From Dendrocalamus latiflorus (Eukaryota > Streptophyta > Magnoliopsida > Poales > Poaceae): a DNA stretch of 64,000 nucleotides. This document shows, piece by piece, positions 11,601-24,353 of this stretch (position 1 is the first letter of the stretch; the number at the start of each line of letters is the position of its first letter). The position numbers were made by a program, and so were the translations under genes. The stretch spans positions 8,059,414 through 8,123,413 of the forward strand of contig CM029666.1 in NCBI GenBank assembly GCA_017311315.1, written 5' to 3'. The notes under the pieces were generated by a model. It had not been told where the DNA came from, made no database searches, and saw only the letters and a program-made list of their open reading frames with translations.

Positions 11601-14107
11601 GCCACCAGACAATGGAAGAAATCCTGTCGAGAACTACCAAGAACAATACAAAATACAAAGGAGTTAATGCTGTAGATGATGGATCATCACTTATGAACTG
11701 GCTGAAAAGAAGTAATAAGAAATTAAGTACTGAGAAGAAAGATTCAGAACACAAGGATTTTGATTCTTATGCTGATAATTCAAAATCTATTGTGGATACC
11801 TTTGCTTCTAAAGATATGCATCACGATTTTCTACCCTCAGTTGGGAATTTGAGCAAGAAAAAAATGCTACCTACTACCAGTACTCAGCAAGGTGATGAAA
11901 ATATTCAGAATAATCATCGGGAGACAAATATGAAGAAGACAGATGACATGCGGCAAATTGAATCCGATAATTCTACACAGAGGTGCTTGTCAAAGGCAAA
12001 CACGAGTTTGAGCAAGAGGAAAATACCTTCAACTGCCAATGCCCAACATGGTTATGAAAACACTGAAAATAGTACTGGAAAGAGAACTATATTCAGGACA
12101 GATGATCAATGCCAAATGGAATTCGAAAACTCCATGCAGAGGTGCCTGTCAAAGGTAAGAATTATGAATATTGTGTTGCTTATGGATAGACACTTGGCTT
12201 CTCTCGCTTTCCATGTTCCCAATTTTTTGTGAATCATGTGGCATTTTGTTCTATGAAAATTGATAAAAACCAACATTTATTAGAAGGAAAGAAAAAGTCC
12301 TTCGGAACTATGTCAAGAAAGATGCATACAGGCATAAAGCATACTATGTTTATTTACCTTCTTCCCCTGTTTTGCTTACTTGTGCTTTGATGATCTTATG
12401 GTTAATAAGCATTCGGCTTACTGTGTTTACTTACCTTCTTTCCCCTGTTTTGCTTACTTGTGCTTTGATTATCTTATGGTTAGTAAACAATTTTGCCAAT
12501 CTGTGATCAGTATAGGATGGTTTTTATTTTCCTCTTCAATTCATATGATGTATTTTTTTTACAATGGTGTAATATGTGTTCACTCTGAAAAGTTATAGTA
12601 CTTCCCGGCCATTCATATTTTGCCTCATTAATCATCTCAGGTTTCTCTAGGGAAGAGTGATATCCAAAATGTGACTGGTCTTCTTGAGCAGAAACTACTC
12701 AAGAAAACAAAGAAACAAAAGCTTGAACTGATGCATGGAAAACAGGCCATAATGGATGACATCCCCATGGACATTGTTGAATTGCTGGCCAGAAATCAGC
12801 ATGAGAGACAGCTTATGACTGCAGATGATGATTGTCCTATAGTAGTTGCTGATGAAGGTCCAAATTATGCATCAACTGTGCTTGACACTAATTTCCAGCA
12901 GAAGTCTTTGGCATCAGAATGTAAGCAGAAGGCATCACAGGTTCATGTAGCATCCAGCCCACAGGCTCCCAGTACGGATCCTCCAAAATTACAGATTCCT
13001 GGTCATTTAAAGTCTACTCAGGAAAAACAGCCACATCTGCGCGTGGAAGAAGTAGTCACTATTGCCGCAAGCTCGCCAATATTTTCACAACATAAGGATC
13101 AGTATATTGCTGAAACACCAGCTGAGTCCTGGAGCCATAGAGGAACAAGGAAGTTAATGTGGGACTCTTTCAAGGCAGCTCCAAGGGATTCATCAATAGC
13201 AGCATGTAGCTCTCAATTCAGACCTAAAATTCCAGCAGTTGATTTAACTTCAACTCATGTGACGGGAGCTTCTAATAATTATCCAACTCACCAACCAGTG
13301 ACTACAGCACTCGACCACTGTACAAAGAGAGCAGTTAACCAGGTCCAGGCAAGAAATGTTTCAAGTGCAATATCAACCATGGAAGCTGGTAACTTGTATG
13401 ATCGAAGAAATGCTGGACAGTCAGGCTTCTATCCAAAAGAAACCATGCCTGCGACTCATCTCCTGAGACTGATGGATTCATCAACGCTAGCAGGCTTTCC
13501 AAACTATGAAACATCTAACTGGAACCAGATGGAATTTCAGCTTCGTAATTCACAATACACACATAATCAGTACAAAGGATCTACTAGCTCATCGTATGGA
13601 AGTAACATAAATGGAAAGGTTCCATTGACATTGGAAGACATATCACGTCATAAGTTACAGTCATTGACTTTGGAAGACTTATCACGTCATCAGTTACAGC
13701 CAAATTTACACAGACCTTTGCGCCCACATCCTAGAGTTGGTGTGCTCCCCTCCTTTCTGCAGGAGGAAATTACAAACTGGTCGGAGTACTGTGGGACACA
13801 GTCTGGTTATAGAATAGGGGTGTCCAAAGGGGTAACATCGTTTGATATGAACAAAAAGGAAAATTTTGGGGCTTTGAACTCGGGAATGTTTTCGGCAAAA
13901 TGGAATGCACTGCAGTTGGGTTCTGTTAGTTTCAATTCAGAATTTTTACCAGCGAGGAACAGTATAGCTCAATCTTGGACCAGAGGCAGGGGAAAAATGA
14001 CCCATCCCTTGGATAAGTTTGTAAAACAGGATATCTGTGTGACTAACAGAAATCCAGCTGAGATTACTGCAGTTAGTGATGATAATGAGTATATGATGAA
14101 CCCTTGA
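2664..14107 (+). CDS. EMF1: EMBRYONIC FLOWER 1-like Polycomb-group protein (4 coding exons)
   Basis: Coding exons are 2664-2812, 10078-10493, 10578-12154 and 12641-14107. The phases join cleanly to give 1202 residues. EMF1 proteins are plant-specific, PRC1-like chromatin factors that help silence floral and seed genes; this role comes from family knowledge. Visible hallmarks are the N-terminal CEHFSIRAYVALVQKKD block split by intron 1 (about residue 44), the RRWDCLKCL cysteine motif in exon 2, a KKMRLLSDII motif late in exon 3, lysine-rich nuclear signals, and the DDIPMDIVELLARNQHER motif at about 753-771. Residues 236-475 are a threefold tandem repeat. Intron 1 spans 7,265 bp, of which 5,718 bp are an LTR retrotransposon. 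The ATG at 2664 was chosen because it opens the conserved N-terminal exon. Identity is strong; the internal splice choices were made by eye. Confidence 0.88.
2813..3879 (+). other. EMF1 intron 1, part upstream of the copia insertion
   Basis: The intron begins with GTAATC at 2813. It is AT-rich and contains no supported gene. Open frames at 3379-3627 and 3560-3754 have no recognisable family. Confidence 0.7.
3885..4240 (+). repeat. 5' LTR of the copia element (356 bp)
   Basis: It begins TGATGAATAAG and ends GCGAGTAACA. Its centre holds repeated short units of the type GACTAGCATCTTA and TTTAGGACAGC. A TATAAA-like string near 4096 could be the element promoter. Confidence 0.95.
4243..4254 (+). 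other. Primer-binding site of the copia element
   Basis: TGGTATCAGAGC lies three bases after the 5' LTR. It is the usual copia primer-binding sequence complementary to initiator tRNA-Met. Confidence 0.9.
4427..9226 (+). pseudogene. Copia gag-pol, disrupted
   Basis: This is one gag-pol reading broken in at least three places. A coiled, alanine-rich N-terminal part opens at 4427. The reading must change frame somewhere around 4600-4690, because the conserved Gag region continues in another frame that is open from about 4621 through 5002. The zinc knuckle CHNCGKLGHWAKDC (about 5734-5775) and protease motif DTGATHH follow, then the GAG-pre-integrase H/C motif and integrase core. The frame breaks again at 6751, with a small deletion after the DNGG motif. 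A TAG at 8186-8188 interrupts the reverse transcriptase just before its YVDDLVITG motif, and RNase H closes at 9226. The coding potential of each segment is intact, but no full polyprotein can be read. The element would need trans help. Confidence 0.9.
9225..9234 (+). other. Polypurine tract of the copia element
   Basis: AGGGAGAGAA lies directly before the 3' LTR and overlaps the gag-pol stop codon. Confidence 0.8.
9235..9602 (+). repeat. 3' LTR of the copia element (368 bp)
   Basis: This copy matches the 5' LTR apart from about five substitutions, the loss of one base near its position 85, and one additional 13-bp GACTAGCATCTTA-type unit. It ends CA at 9602, followed by the target duplication. 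Confidence 0.95.
10718..11437 (+). repeat. Threefold in-frame tandem repeat within EMF1 exon 3
   Basis: Three units start at 10718, 10946 and 11216 and encode 76, 90 and 74 residues. Each opens with K-[LV]-SEV and passes through PNADENG, PGQKGDQV and the basic KKKKDNK/RKKKDNK segment to AQV[GD]AP. Unit 2 has an inner duplication of the PKPKPGQKGD stretch. Unit 3 has lost two residues. Every length change keeps the frame, so this is coding expansion and not decay. Confidence 0.95.
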
Positions 14108-14928
14108 AGCAGACAACGGTGTGCATAATTCCAAAACGTTTACAATCATACATTTCATCTTTATGGTGTCAACCAATCAATACTCTGTAAGAGGAAGGCT
14201 TTGCTTACCTGTTGTAAGTAGCGTAAAAGATCACTTCGATGAAAATGTGTGTTTTAGTAATGATGGTGCATGCTGCATGCAGGCTCTTTGAGAGATTGGG
14301 ATGCTCCGTTTTCTGCATGGAAAGCTAACAGTTACCATGGACACTCAAGCTGCTGCCTCCATTTTATGTATAATGCAAAAGCCAATGAAGTTTGTCCTCA
14401 TATCGCGCTTGCTTTGTACAAGAGAAATGTGTAAGCTTGCGATCATAGAAGGGATCCATCATAGAATGGCTTGCCCGTTTTGTAATTATTGTAAGGGTTT
14501 TATAATGTTTGTGACTGATGAGAAGGATGGTTGTTCAATGAATCTGTTAAGGTCGGTCGACTAGTTCCAGTTGTCATATGTTGTAAACTACCAAATTGCC
14601 GTCTTTTACTCTTAAAAGGATGCTCCAACACCGGAGAAGATACATGCTTCTCATTTCTGTTTATCGTTTATTGAATGTCTCTGATCTGAATTGGTAGGTA
14701 TACTTCTCATCTCTTGGAGTCTTTCCTGTGTGGGGGTGTTGCATGCTCTTTTGCGACTATGTTCATGTTCCTTTTGCTTCGGTAGCTTGGTCTTTTTTTG
14801 ATGAGGAACTTCGGTAGCTTGTTCTGATGCTAACATGGATGATAGTTTCTCGCAATATAGTTTCCTTCGGTTCTCTTCAACGAATGAACTTTTCTAAAAT
14901 ATAAGCAAGGTTTCAGCTTGTGTTTCAA
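14108..14928 (+). other. EMF1 3' UTR and downstream flank
   Basis: There is no supported gene. A possible 3'-UTR intron runs from GTAAGT at about 14215 to GCATGCAG at about 14281. The small open frame 14301-14564 has no family resemblance. Confidence 0.45.
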
Positions 14929-17609
14929 TGTAACACCCCACCTATACTCTAGGCCTAAAGTGCTACCATCATTGCAGACTTTTATCATTTTCATCTACTG
15001 CTAGTAATTTTAAGCAAACACTACTTTATTTATATTGTAGTGACTAGATAAACATCATACCATTTTAGTCCTAATTTTAGTATGGCATATCAGTAGAGTC
15101 TAAAATATACTAAAAAAATATGATACATGAAGTGTTACTGGTACGTAAAATTATTCATGTGCTACTCCCGTCCATGCATCATGTCTTTACTGATCACCTA
15201 AAAAACAATAAAACAAGGGTAAGTCCAAAGACTCGGTAAGTACAAAATAAAACAGGAAATAACAGGCATACGTATCAATTCATAACCATCATAGTCTCAT
15301 TAACCACTTGTTTTCATTTAATCTTTCTCCATTTTCATCAACTCAATATGCATTTGCACCTATTCTCGGTCATAATGCAATTGCATATTGCATTTCTCTC
15401 TCATCTCTTTAGTCTATACCTGTATAGTAAAGCGAGCGCCCGTCGATGCTCACCCAGGCCCGTCCTGTTTCCATGTGGGAATCATAAGCCCGTCCATTTT
15501 TATATGGGCCGCAATAGCCCGTCATTTTCATACGGGGACATCAATCACCACTCCCGTAGAGTGTCCACACATAGTGAACCAGTGATACCATAAAACTATC
15601 TTTTTTTCATGACATGAATGCATGCAATGCACATTCTCCATTTGAGCATATCAATATGTCATGTTTCAATAACCATTATTCATCATTTTTCAACATGCAT
15701 CCAGAAACAGTCAACTTACCGTAGCATGGTAAGTAATGCACCATCATTCATATAACAGCAAACATTACCCAAATTTACTGCTTTACCATGTATTTACCTG
15801 GTTAAACCTCAGGGATGAAGCGTGGACGGCTCTAACTAGGACCTCTACATATACAACATCAATCTGACTCAACACATCATATCGAAACTAGTGCTTAAGC
15901 GAGCAGTGATGACCCTACGCGCATAACTCGACTCTGGCATAAAAATGCCCAGGGTTAAGGACTCGACACGCAGGTACCAAACCCCCCTTTTCTTTTCTCT
16001 TCGTTTCTCTTCTCTTTTTTCTTTTCTCTCACTTGGCTCATCTCTTCTCTCTCTTTTCTTTCTCTCTCTCTCCCTCATTTTAGTTCGGCCGAATGGCCTG
16101 GCTCCTCCCCAACCAGGTATGGGGGGCAGCAGTCCCCACACTACCGGCCACCATTCATCGGATTCCCCCTATGCTGCGCCTCCCTTCCCCTATCCTTCCC
16201 CTCTCTGCCGATTAGGTTTGGGGCGCGGCCATCCCCTCGGGCTGTTGGCCATTGCTTACCGCCACCGTGGCCTCCCGGCTCCCTATCGCTGCCCACGGCT
16301 CGGTTCCCGCCGGCATCACTACCTAGTCGCCTCCTGTGTGGCTCCTCCTGCCAGCCTTTGGCCCCAAACTGCTGCCGCCTTGGGTGCTCAGGCCAGTCGA
16401 TCCAGTCAAGCCGTCACCCTCAGGGCTCAGCGCCTGCGCCAATGCCCATCGCCGTTGGCCACCTCCCTGACTCGGTCCCTCCCTCAAGCTCACCGGCCAC
16501 AGCACACAGCCGGCCAGAAGCCTGGTGCCTCCTTCACCACTGGCCGCTCCACCTCTGATGTGACACCACTGCCTCGGCGCCTTGGGGGTGCGTTGTCTAG
16601 GAGTTTGTCATCCTCGACGCTAACCTCTCGCCACTATGCCTCTGCCCACTGCCACGAAGAGCCCTAGGGGTGGCATTGGTTCACTCTTCCCACATATTTA
16701 CTTTTGTGCTTTTGATTTAGCTACTACTTTTGCCTTGCTCTAGTCTTAAGAACGAACGGCTCGGAAGACTCAAGGTGGCCGCTGTGACAGGACTTGGTAG
16801 AGTGCATGCACTAGGAAGCATGCATTGTCATCCAAGGGCGCATGACGGTGCTACAGGCTCGCCACTGATGCGTTGGGGGAAGAATGGAGACTTACTTAAT
16901 GTCGGCTGAAAAAGGGGCTGAGGGTAGACGACGACTTGGCATGGTTTTGATGGTCGCCGAAAGTCTTGCGCCTTCGTGGTCATCGCCGTTCCCTTGCTCC
17001 TCTCCATCGTCTTCCCCTCCTTCCCTAGTTCTCCTCCGGGCTTCGTCTTCCTCACTGCTTGGGTATGGCTGTCAAGGAGCTTGGGTGGTGATGGGGTTGA
17101 GCTCGGCTTGTGCCTTACCTTAGCCCGAATTACAGTGGTGATTGGCTCTTGGTTTGATTTTAGGTTACCTCTCGGTTGAGGAAGTGAAATGGCTTTGTGT
17201 GGGACTTGCTTGTACTATACTAGCTTATAAGGGCATGATTGGGACAGCCCTTTGGCTTTGTGAAATGACTGTAATGCCTTCACCTTACTCCTATTCTTCT
17301 CTCATATGGCTGACTGCCCCAAGGGCATTTTGGTCCAAGGGGTTCTGCACTGTGCTTTAGGGTTTCTAACTGCGGCAAGTAAGTCAGTAAAAGTGGACGT
17401 TGGCTAAATTTATTGCCGGATGACGAAGCCCACAATAGCGAGGGCACCGACCGACTCCAGATGGTCTGAGAACCTCTGTTAGCGCTACTTTTATTCAGCA
17501 TTCTAAAGCCGATGGATCTGACAGCAACACTCTACTTTATTTCCTTTATTCTCCTTTGGATTGTTTCATTTCTCGTTTTTCTTCTCTTTTGCATTCTAGT
17601 GGTATTACA
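14929..17609 (+). mobile_element. Solo LTR, gypsy-like (2,681 bp)
   Basis: It starts TGTAACACCCC and ends GGTATTACA, so the ends form a short imperfect inverted repeat (TGTAACACC / TGTAATACC). A perfect 5-bp target duplication TTCAA lies at 14924-14928 and 17610-17614. No gag, protease, integrase or RT domain is readable inside, so a solo LTR left by LTR-LTR recombination is the simplest reading. A large non-coding retro-derivative is the alternative. Strand is arbitrary. The pyrimidine-rich tract at 15980-16080 and the CG-rich part at 16100-16660 hold open frames without family similarity. Confidence 0.75.
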
Positions 17610-17843
17610 TTCAAAGTTTTCTTTAAGTTTTTGGTTACTTGTATAACTTACATTTCCAAAACTATCCTCCCCAGTACCCACAGAGATATTTGAAATAGTC
17701 ATCCACAAGAGCACATCTTATTACCGGGGCAAAGCTTTTTTTAAGCTTTTGCAGTGCACAAGAGAACTAGGAGTTCGTTCTAGCTACTATCAGCTATGCT
17801 TCTACCATCATGTCGAGGAAACAGACCACAATGTTCTTCTTGA

Positions 17844-19835
<1,992 letters not shown>

Positions 19836-20160
19836 CTCTCCTCCTCCTCCTCACCACCAGCCTACGCTGCCTCTTTCTTGCTGGATGGTTGCTTGCGAAG
19901 CTACCAGGTGAGTTGGTGGTGTGGCGAAGTATGTAGGCTAGCTATCCCGCTTCACTGCACTGCCGCAGACTTCGATGCATTTGGTCTTGGGGTAGGCCAT
20001 CTGGCTGGCGTGGCAAGATTCTGCTTTTGTAAGTAAATAAAAATTAGCAGTGTCAGTGGTAACACATAATACCCTAAACAAAGCCGGGGGGCACGCCGCG
20101 CCCTCCGCCCCGCCACGTCGCCCGCGCGCGCGCCCCGGCCGGCGCGTGGCGCGGGGATTC
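19836..20160. other. ROP/RAC leader and promoter region
   Basis: The region is pyrimidine-rich on the minus strand close to the start codon, as in a 5' leader. It becomes strongly CG-rich at 20090-20160, including a run of alternating GC. No gene is supported. Confidence 0.45.
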
Positions 20161-20420
20161 CTGTACGGCCGGGGGAGGGAAATTCCCTGTACTTTCTGAA
20201 AATTACGTAGAGGTCCTTTTTTCTCGCGAAAAGGTCCCTGCAAGTTTTTTTCTTTGGAAAACTTTTTTGATTGCGCCCGGCGGGTTTCCGAAATTGCGTA
20301 TAGGTCCTTATTTACTTACGTACAGGTCCTTACAAGTCCTCAATTTTTTCCAAAAAAGTCCTTTTTTCCCCGAAATTGCACACGGGTCCTCGATTTTTTT
20401 CTCGATTTTTTTTATGAAAC
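20161..20420. repeat. Dispersed AGGTCCTT-type short repeat cluster
   Basis: The motif [AG]GGTCC[TC][TG] recurs at irregular 15-60 bp spacing, among T-rich runs and AAATT(A/G)C(G/A) strings. It looks like the subterminal part of an unrecognised DNA transposon, but I cannot define termini. Confidence 0.4.
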
Positions 20421-20829
20421 TACCTGCGAATTGCGAATTGTCGTCTCTTTTGCTTCGATCCACATGGTGGCTGGCGTGGCGTGGCGCCACGCCTACGTGG
20501 CTAGTTGTTTTAGATGCTACATTGCCTGGGTCACGGAGTCACGCTCTCGGTAGATGCTGCCACGAGCTGAGCACTGCGGTTCGCACGTGGCCGTCGACGT
20601 GTCCAAGACAGCTTCGTCTGTTTTTAGCGTTGGACCTTATACGATCTTGGAATGGCAGATCCCTAGTTAGTACTTATACATACAGTTCGTTTTGCATCTT
20701 CCGAGTTTTTGCGCTGTGCTTGCCTTGCTGCACATGATTTGCTCCTACAGACTGCCTTGTGAGGTGCCCGTGTCACCCTTGAGGCCTTCACTTTGCTGCC
20801 CTGGTGGCTCTGCGCCAGACGGCTTCACA

Positions 20830-21060
20830 TCTTTTTTATCTTATCTTTCAATTTATTTAAGTCAAAACCATTTAAAATATGTTGGTTTCTAATTTTAACT
20901 TATTTTAGTTTTTTGGCTTTTTATTCAGTTTTTTTGCTCTTTTTCTCTTATTCCTTTGCATTATCTATAGCGAAATAATGAGCTTTTCTATTTTTTCTTT
21001 ATTTTTCTCAGAAAAACTAACATCTACTACAGTGTAATTTCAGACATAAGCCAAAGCCAC
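20830..21060 (+). repeat. T-rich dispersed repeat, copy A
   Basis: It shares a degenerate pattern with 34300-34480 (same strand) and 57975-58200 (opposite strand): runs of CTTTTTT, a central ATTCCTTTGCATTATC-like block, then CTATTTTTTCTTT. Ends cannot be placed with confidence. Confidence 0.5.
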
Positions 21061-21186
21061 AGCTAGAAGTTTAAGCCGTAAGCCAGTTGGAGCACCACCA
21101 TTGGTTTATGTGCAAGTTGGAATATCCCGACAATACTCTCCAATTCAATTTCAACCTGAATTGAAATTAGTCTTCGATTCCCATTG

Positions 21187-21997
21187 GAGTGTTTGGATGA
21201 CATATGAAATTGTAAAGTAGAATTATAGTTAAACCCAATTCCAAACATTGTTTGTTTGCATTGTGGGGGAATCTCAAAATATGTTGAAGATAGGAAGCTT
21301 CCAGCCGAAGGACATTTATCCAGGAGGTTGCGGGGAGGACAGCTGGAGTCCAAGGTGACTGCGGTAGCCGAGTCGAGGCGGACGACCAAAGTTTGAGGTG
21401 GTGGCAGTGGTTGGAGTCGAGCATGGAGGCGCCATCGAAATTGAAGGTAGAGGCTATCAACATCATGGAAGAAGCCTTCAGGGGAGGGGGTGGTAGCAGC
21501 GATCTGGCGGACCATCGGAGTTGAGAAAGAACAAGAGAAATGACCACCGGAGTTGAGGAAGAAGGGTGTGGTGGCTCTAGATCTGGAGAGGGGAGGAAGA
21601 AGGGGAAGCAGTCGGCAACGGTGGAGGTCCTTGAGAGCTCAGCAATGAGGACTTCAGTGGCGCGGCGGTTGATAGGAGCTTGTTGGTGGTGCTCGTCGAC
21701 GGTAACAGCAGCGATGGTCATTGACGGTGTCTTGTTGACGTGTTACTGGAGATGAGGAAGACAAAGGGATACGAAGGGGAAGAACCTCGCTGTCGCTCGA
21801 GTAGGTCGAGTTGAAGGATTCCATCTAATTAAGAGGGGTGGAGGTCTGGTTTGGTGTCACCTCATTTTCGTCCACCAATTCAGTGGAATTAAGCTCAATT
21901 CCAATTCCCAATTCTAAGATGCATCCAAACAGCCTTTGTCTAGGAATTCAATTCCAATTCCCGAATTCTATGCCAAATTCTACAATCCAAACACTAT
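21187..21997. mobile_element. Possible non-autonomous DNA transposon (about 0.8 kb)
   Basis: AGTGTTTGGAT near 21187 is mirrored by ATCCAAACACT ending near 21997, with AGAATT strings a little inside each end. The interior has open frames without family similarity (for example 21167-21721 on minus). The target duplication is not clear, so the call is tentative. Confidence 0.35.
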
Positions 21998-22619
21998 ATA
22001 AATAAATTTTGGGCACTTTTGACCTAGTACGAAATTTTTCACTGCATTTGTTTCAAACAAAAGAAAGTTGATTCCCGTGAAATTCACATGCAATGTTCTA
22101 GAAGAAATCTTTGGAGGGAACAAGCAAGATGTTAAGACCATGAAAGACTTGTTTCCACTACAAGAAATCTGAGTATCCGTGACGAATATAGTTATGATGA
22201 GAAACGAAAATGTCATAGATTAGCTATCATTCCGTGACGATTCAAGTGATTTCGTCATTAATATGCGGGACGGTACCTTCGACGCCTAGTTTTGTGACGA
22301 AAACAAATATTTGTCACAGAATATACAGAAAACCATGATGATTGTTTATATTCGTCATCAAAGAAATCATTATTCGTGACGATTTATTGGATGACGAAAA
22401 AAGTGTTGTCAAAAAAAAGTTAGGGCGAATGGGGCCATTGTGAAGTAGCCATGAACCAACGGCAGCCGCCTCCCGCGCAATCAAGGACATCGCACACCCT
22501 TGCCCCCCGGCTAGGGCGCCACCTCCTTGCCCCCCGGCTAGGTTGCCGCGCCCCCTTGCCCCCCTGCTAGGTCGCCGCCGCCTCATCACCTCCCACGAGC
22601 CGGCGCCTCCTCCTCTAGA

Positions 22620-22800
22620 GATGGCAATTATGCCCGTTTACCCGTGTACCCGCGGGTAAATACCCTAATAGGGCTGGGTATGGGATGTATTTTCTACCCA
22701 CGAGCATGAAAATAGGGGAAACTCTCTGCCCGTCGGGTAAACGGGTACGGGTATAAGTAAGCTCTACTCGTATCCATCTTACCTGTTTACCCGCTATCTA
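22620..22800. repeat. CGGGTA/TACCCG-rich block inside the CACTA element
   Basis: Repeated CCCGTTTACCC, CCGCGGGTAAA and ACGGGTACGGGTA strings follow a GAGATGGCAA start. This resembles the ends of grass hAT-type MITEs, so it may be a nested hAT scrap. I could not place a second terminus. Confidence 0.35.
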
Positions 22801-22914
22801 AGTTTCTCCCTGTGGCATCTAAGTTTACCCATGAAATAAACTGACAGGTGGACCATCCTTTAAAATAATAAACCCTAGATCTCATCCGCACTCTCGTCTC
22901 GCTGGCTCGCTGCC

Positions 22915-23480
22915 CTCCAGATCCGCCCGTCTCTCTCTCTCACTCCGCCCGCCTCTCGCGCACTCTGCCCTCCAGATCCGCCCCTCGCACTTCGCCCTCC
23001 ATATCCGTCCCCTTCTCGCTCACTCCGCCGCCTCGTCGTCCTTCATCCGCTCCCCACCCGGCCGCCGGCCAGATCCGCCCCCTCGCACTTCGTCCTCCAG
23101 ATCCGTCCCCTTCTCGCGCACTCCGCCGCCTCGTCGTCCTTCATCCGCCCCCACCCGGCCGCCGGCCAGATCCGCCCCCTCGCACTTCGCCCTCCAGATC
23201 CGTCCCCTTCTCACGCACTCCGCCGCCTCGTCGTCCTCCTCCGTCCCCCACCCGGCCGCCGACCTCCTCCTCCGCCAGTCCGCCCCCAGATCTGCCGCCT
23301 TCTCGTCCTCCTCCTCCGCCCCCCACCGGGCCGCCGGCCTCCTCCTCCGCCAGTCCGCCCCCAGATCGGCCTCCTCCACCCCCCACCCGGCCGTCGGCCT
23401 CCTCCTCCGCCCCCAGATCCGCCGCCGCCTCCTCCTCCTCTTTCTCCTTCATCCTCCTCCTCCACCCCCACCCGGCCCAT
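22915..23480. repeat. CT-rich imperfect tandem repeats inside the CACTA element
   Basis: About three imperfect units of roughly 95-100 bp run through 22975-23260. They carry AGATCCG, CCCCTTCTCGC, CTCCGCCGCCTCGTCGTCC and CACCCGGCCGCCGGCC. Shorter CCTCCTCCTCCGCC units follow to 23480. The minus-strand open frames across it are low-complexity Gly/Arg/Glu repeats and not genes. Confidence 0.75.
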
Positions 23481-23581
23481 TATTCCATATGAAGTAAATC
23501 TGTACTAGCTCATAATCTTCTCTTTTTTTCTTTGTGAGAATCATGAAAAGTTTTTTCTCCTTCGTCCTTTTGCGATTGCAG

Positions 23582-24246
23582 ATATTAATCAGGAAAGAAT
23601 AGTTGAGGAAGGAGGGCTGGATGCTCTTCTGTCACTGCTAGAAACATCAGAAAATACCACAATTCATCGAGTCACTTCTGGTGCAATTGCCAACTTGGCA
23701 ATGAATGGTAATAGATCTATTCCAATTGCTCATCAGATTTGTTTTCTACATTTGGTCCAAATGGCCTAATAATTCATTGAATCGCTGGCTCACTGCTGCT
23801 GATATTGCTAAAATGGAAATGGTTATTAATGGCTGTGTGTTAACTGTTCAACGAATTTATTTCCTACATTTATACCAAATGTCCCAGTGGTTGCATTGCT
23901 AAAGAAAGATTCGTAGTCTTTTTTTTTGTCATCAGCCAAACTAACTTCTATCTTTTAATTAAGTTTCTTGCAACATGAAATATATTTTTACGTATTTGAA
24001 CTAATCTCCATTAGGGCTGAATGTTCCAGTCAAATTGGTATTGTGACACTTGTAGAGGCTGAGCCGATAGCTACTAACTTAATTTTCACCTTTCTAAGTA
24101 TTACATTGATGTTACTACAGGATCAAGCCAGGGACTGATAATGAACAAAGGAGGACCTCGACTATTAGCAAATGTTGCATCTAAAACTGATGATCTGCAA
24201 ACTCTGCGGATGGTGGCTGGCGCAATTGCCAACTTATGTGGAAATG
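23582..24246 (+). pseudogene. Captured armadillo-repeat exons of an ARK-type kinesin
   Basis: Two exons, 23582-23707 and 24121-24246, are each exactly 126 nt and each encodes one 42-residue armadillo repeat. Both keep intact AG acceptors and GT donors. They read INQERIVEEGGLDALLSLL...GAIANLAMN and SQGLIMNKGGPRLLANV...GAIANLCGN, the repeat pattern of plant armadillo-repeat kinesins (ARK family). No motor domain and no further repeats are present, so this is a gene fragment copied with its introns into the transposon. It could be transcribed as part of a chimeric transcript with the transposase remains downstream. Confidence 0.85.
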
Positions 24247-24353
24247 GTACAGTTTCTTGTATTTACGTGTAGATTATAAGTTCGAACTAGTTCAGCATCC
24301 TATTGGTTTGAACAAAATGTAATCTCCTGTGCTTCATGTAATGTAATCTCCTA

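Noticed and set aside
15945..16667. 240-residue Pro/Ser-rich open frame
   Set aside because: It lies inside the solo LTR. The composition is low-complexity and no conserved domain is visible.
23020..23480. Gly/Arg/Glu-rich minus-strand open frames
   Set aside because: They are simple translations of the CT-rich tandem repeats in the CACTA element.
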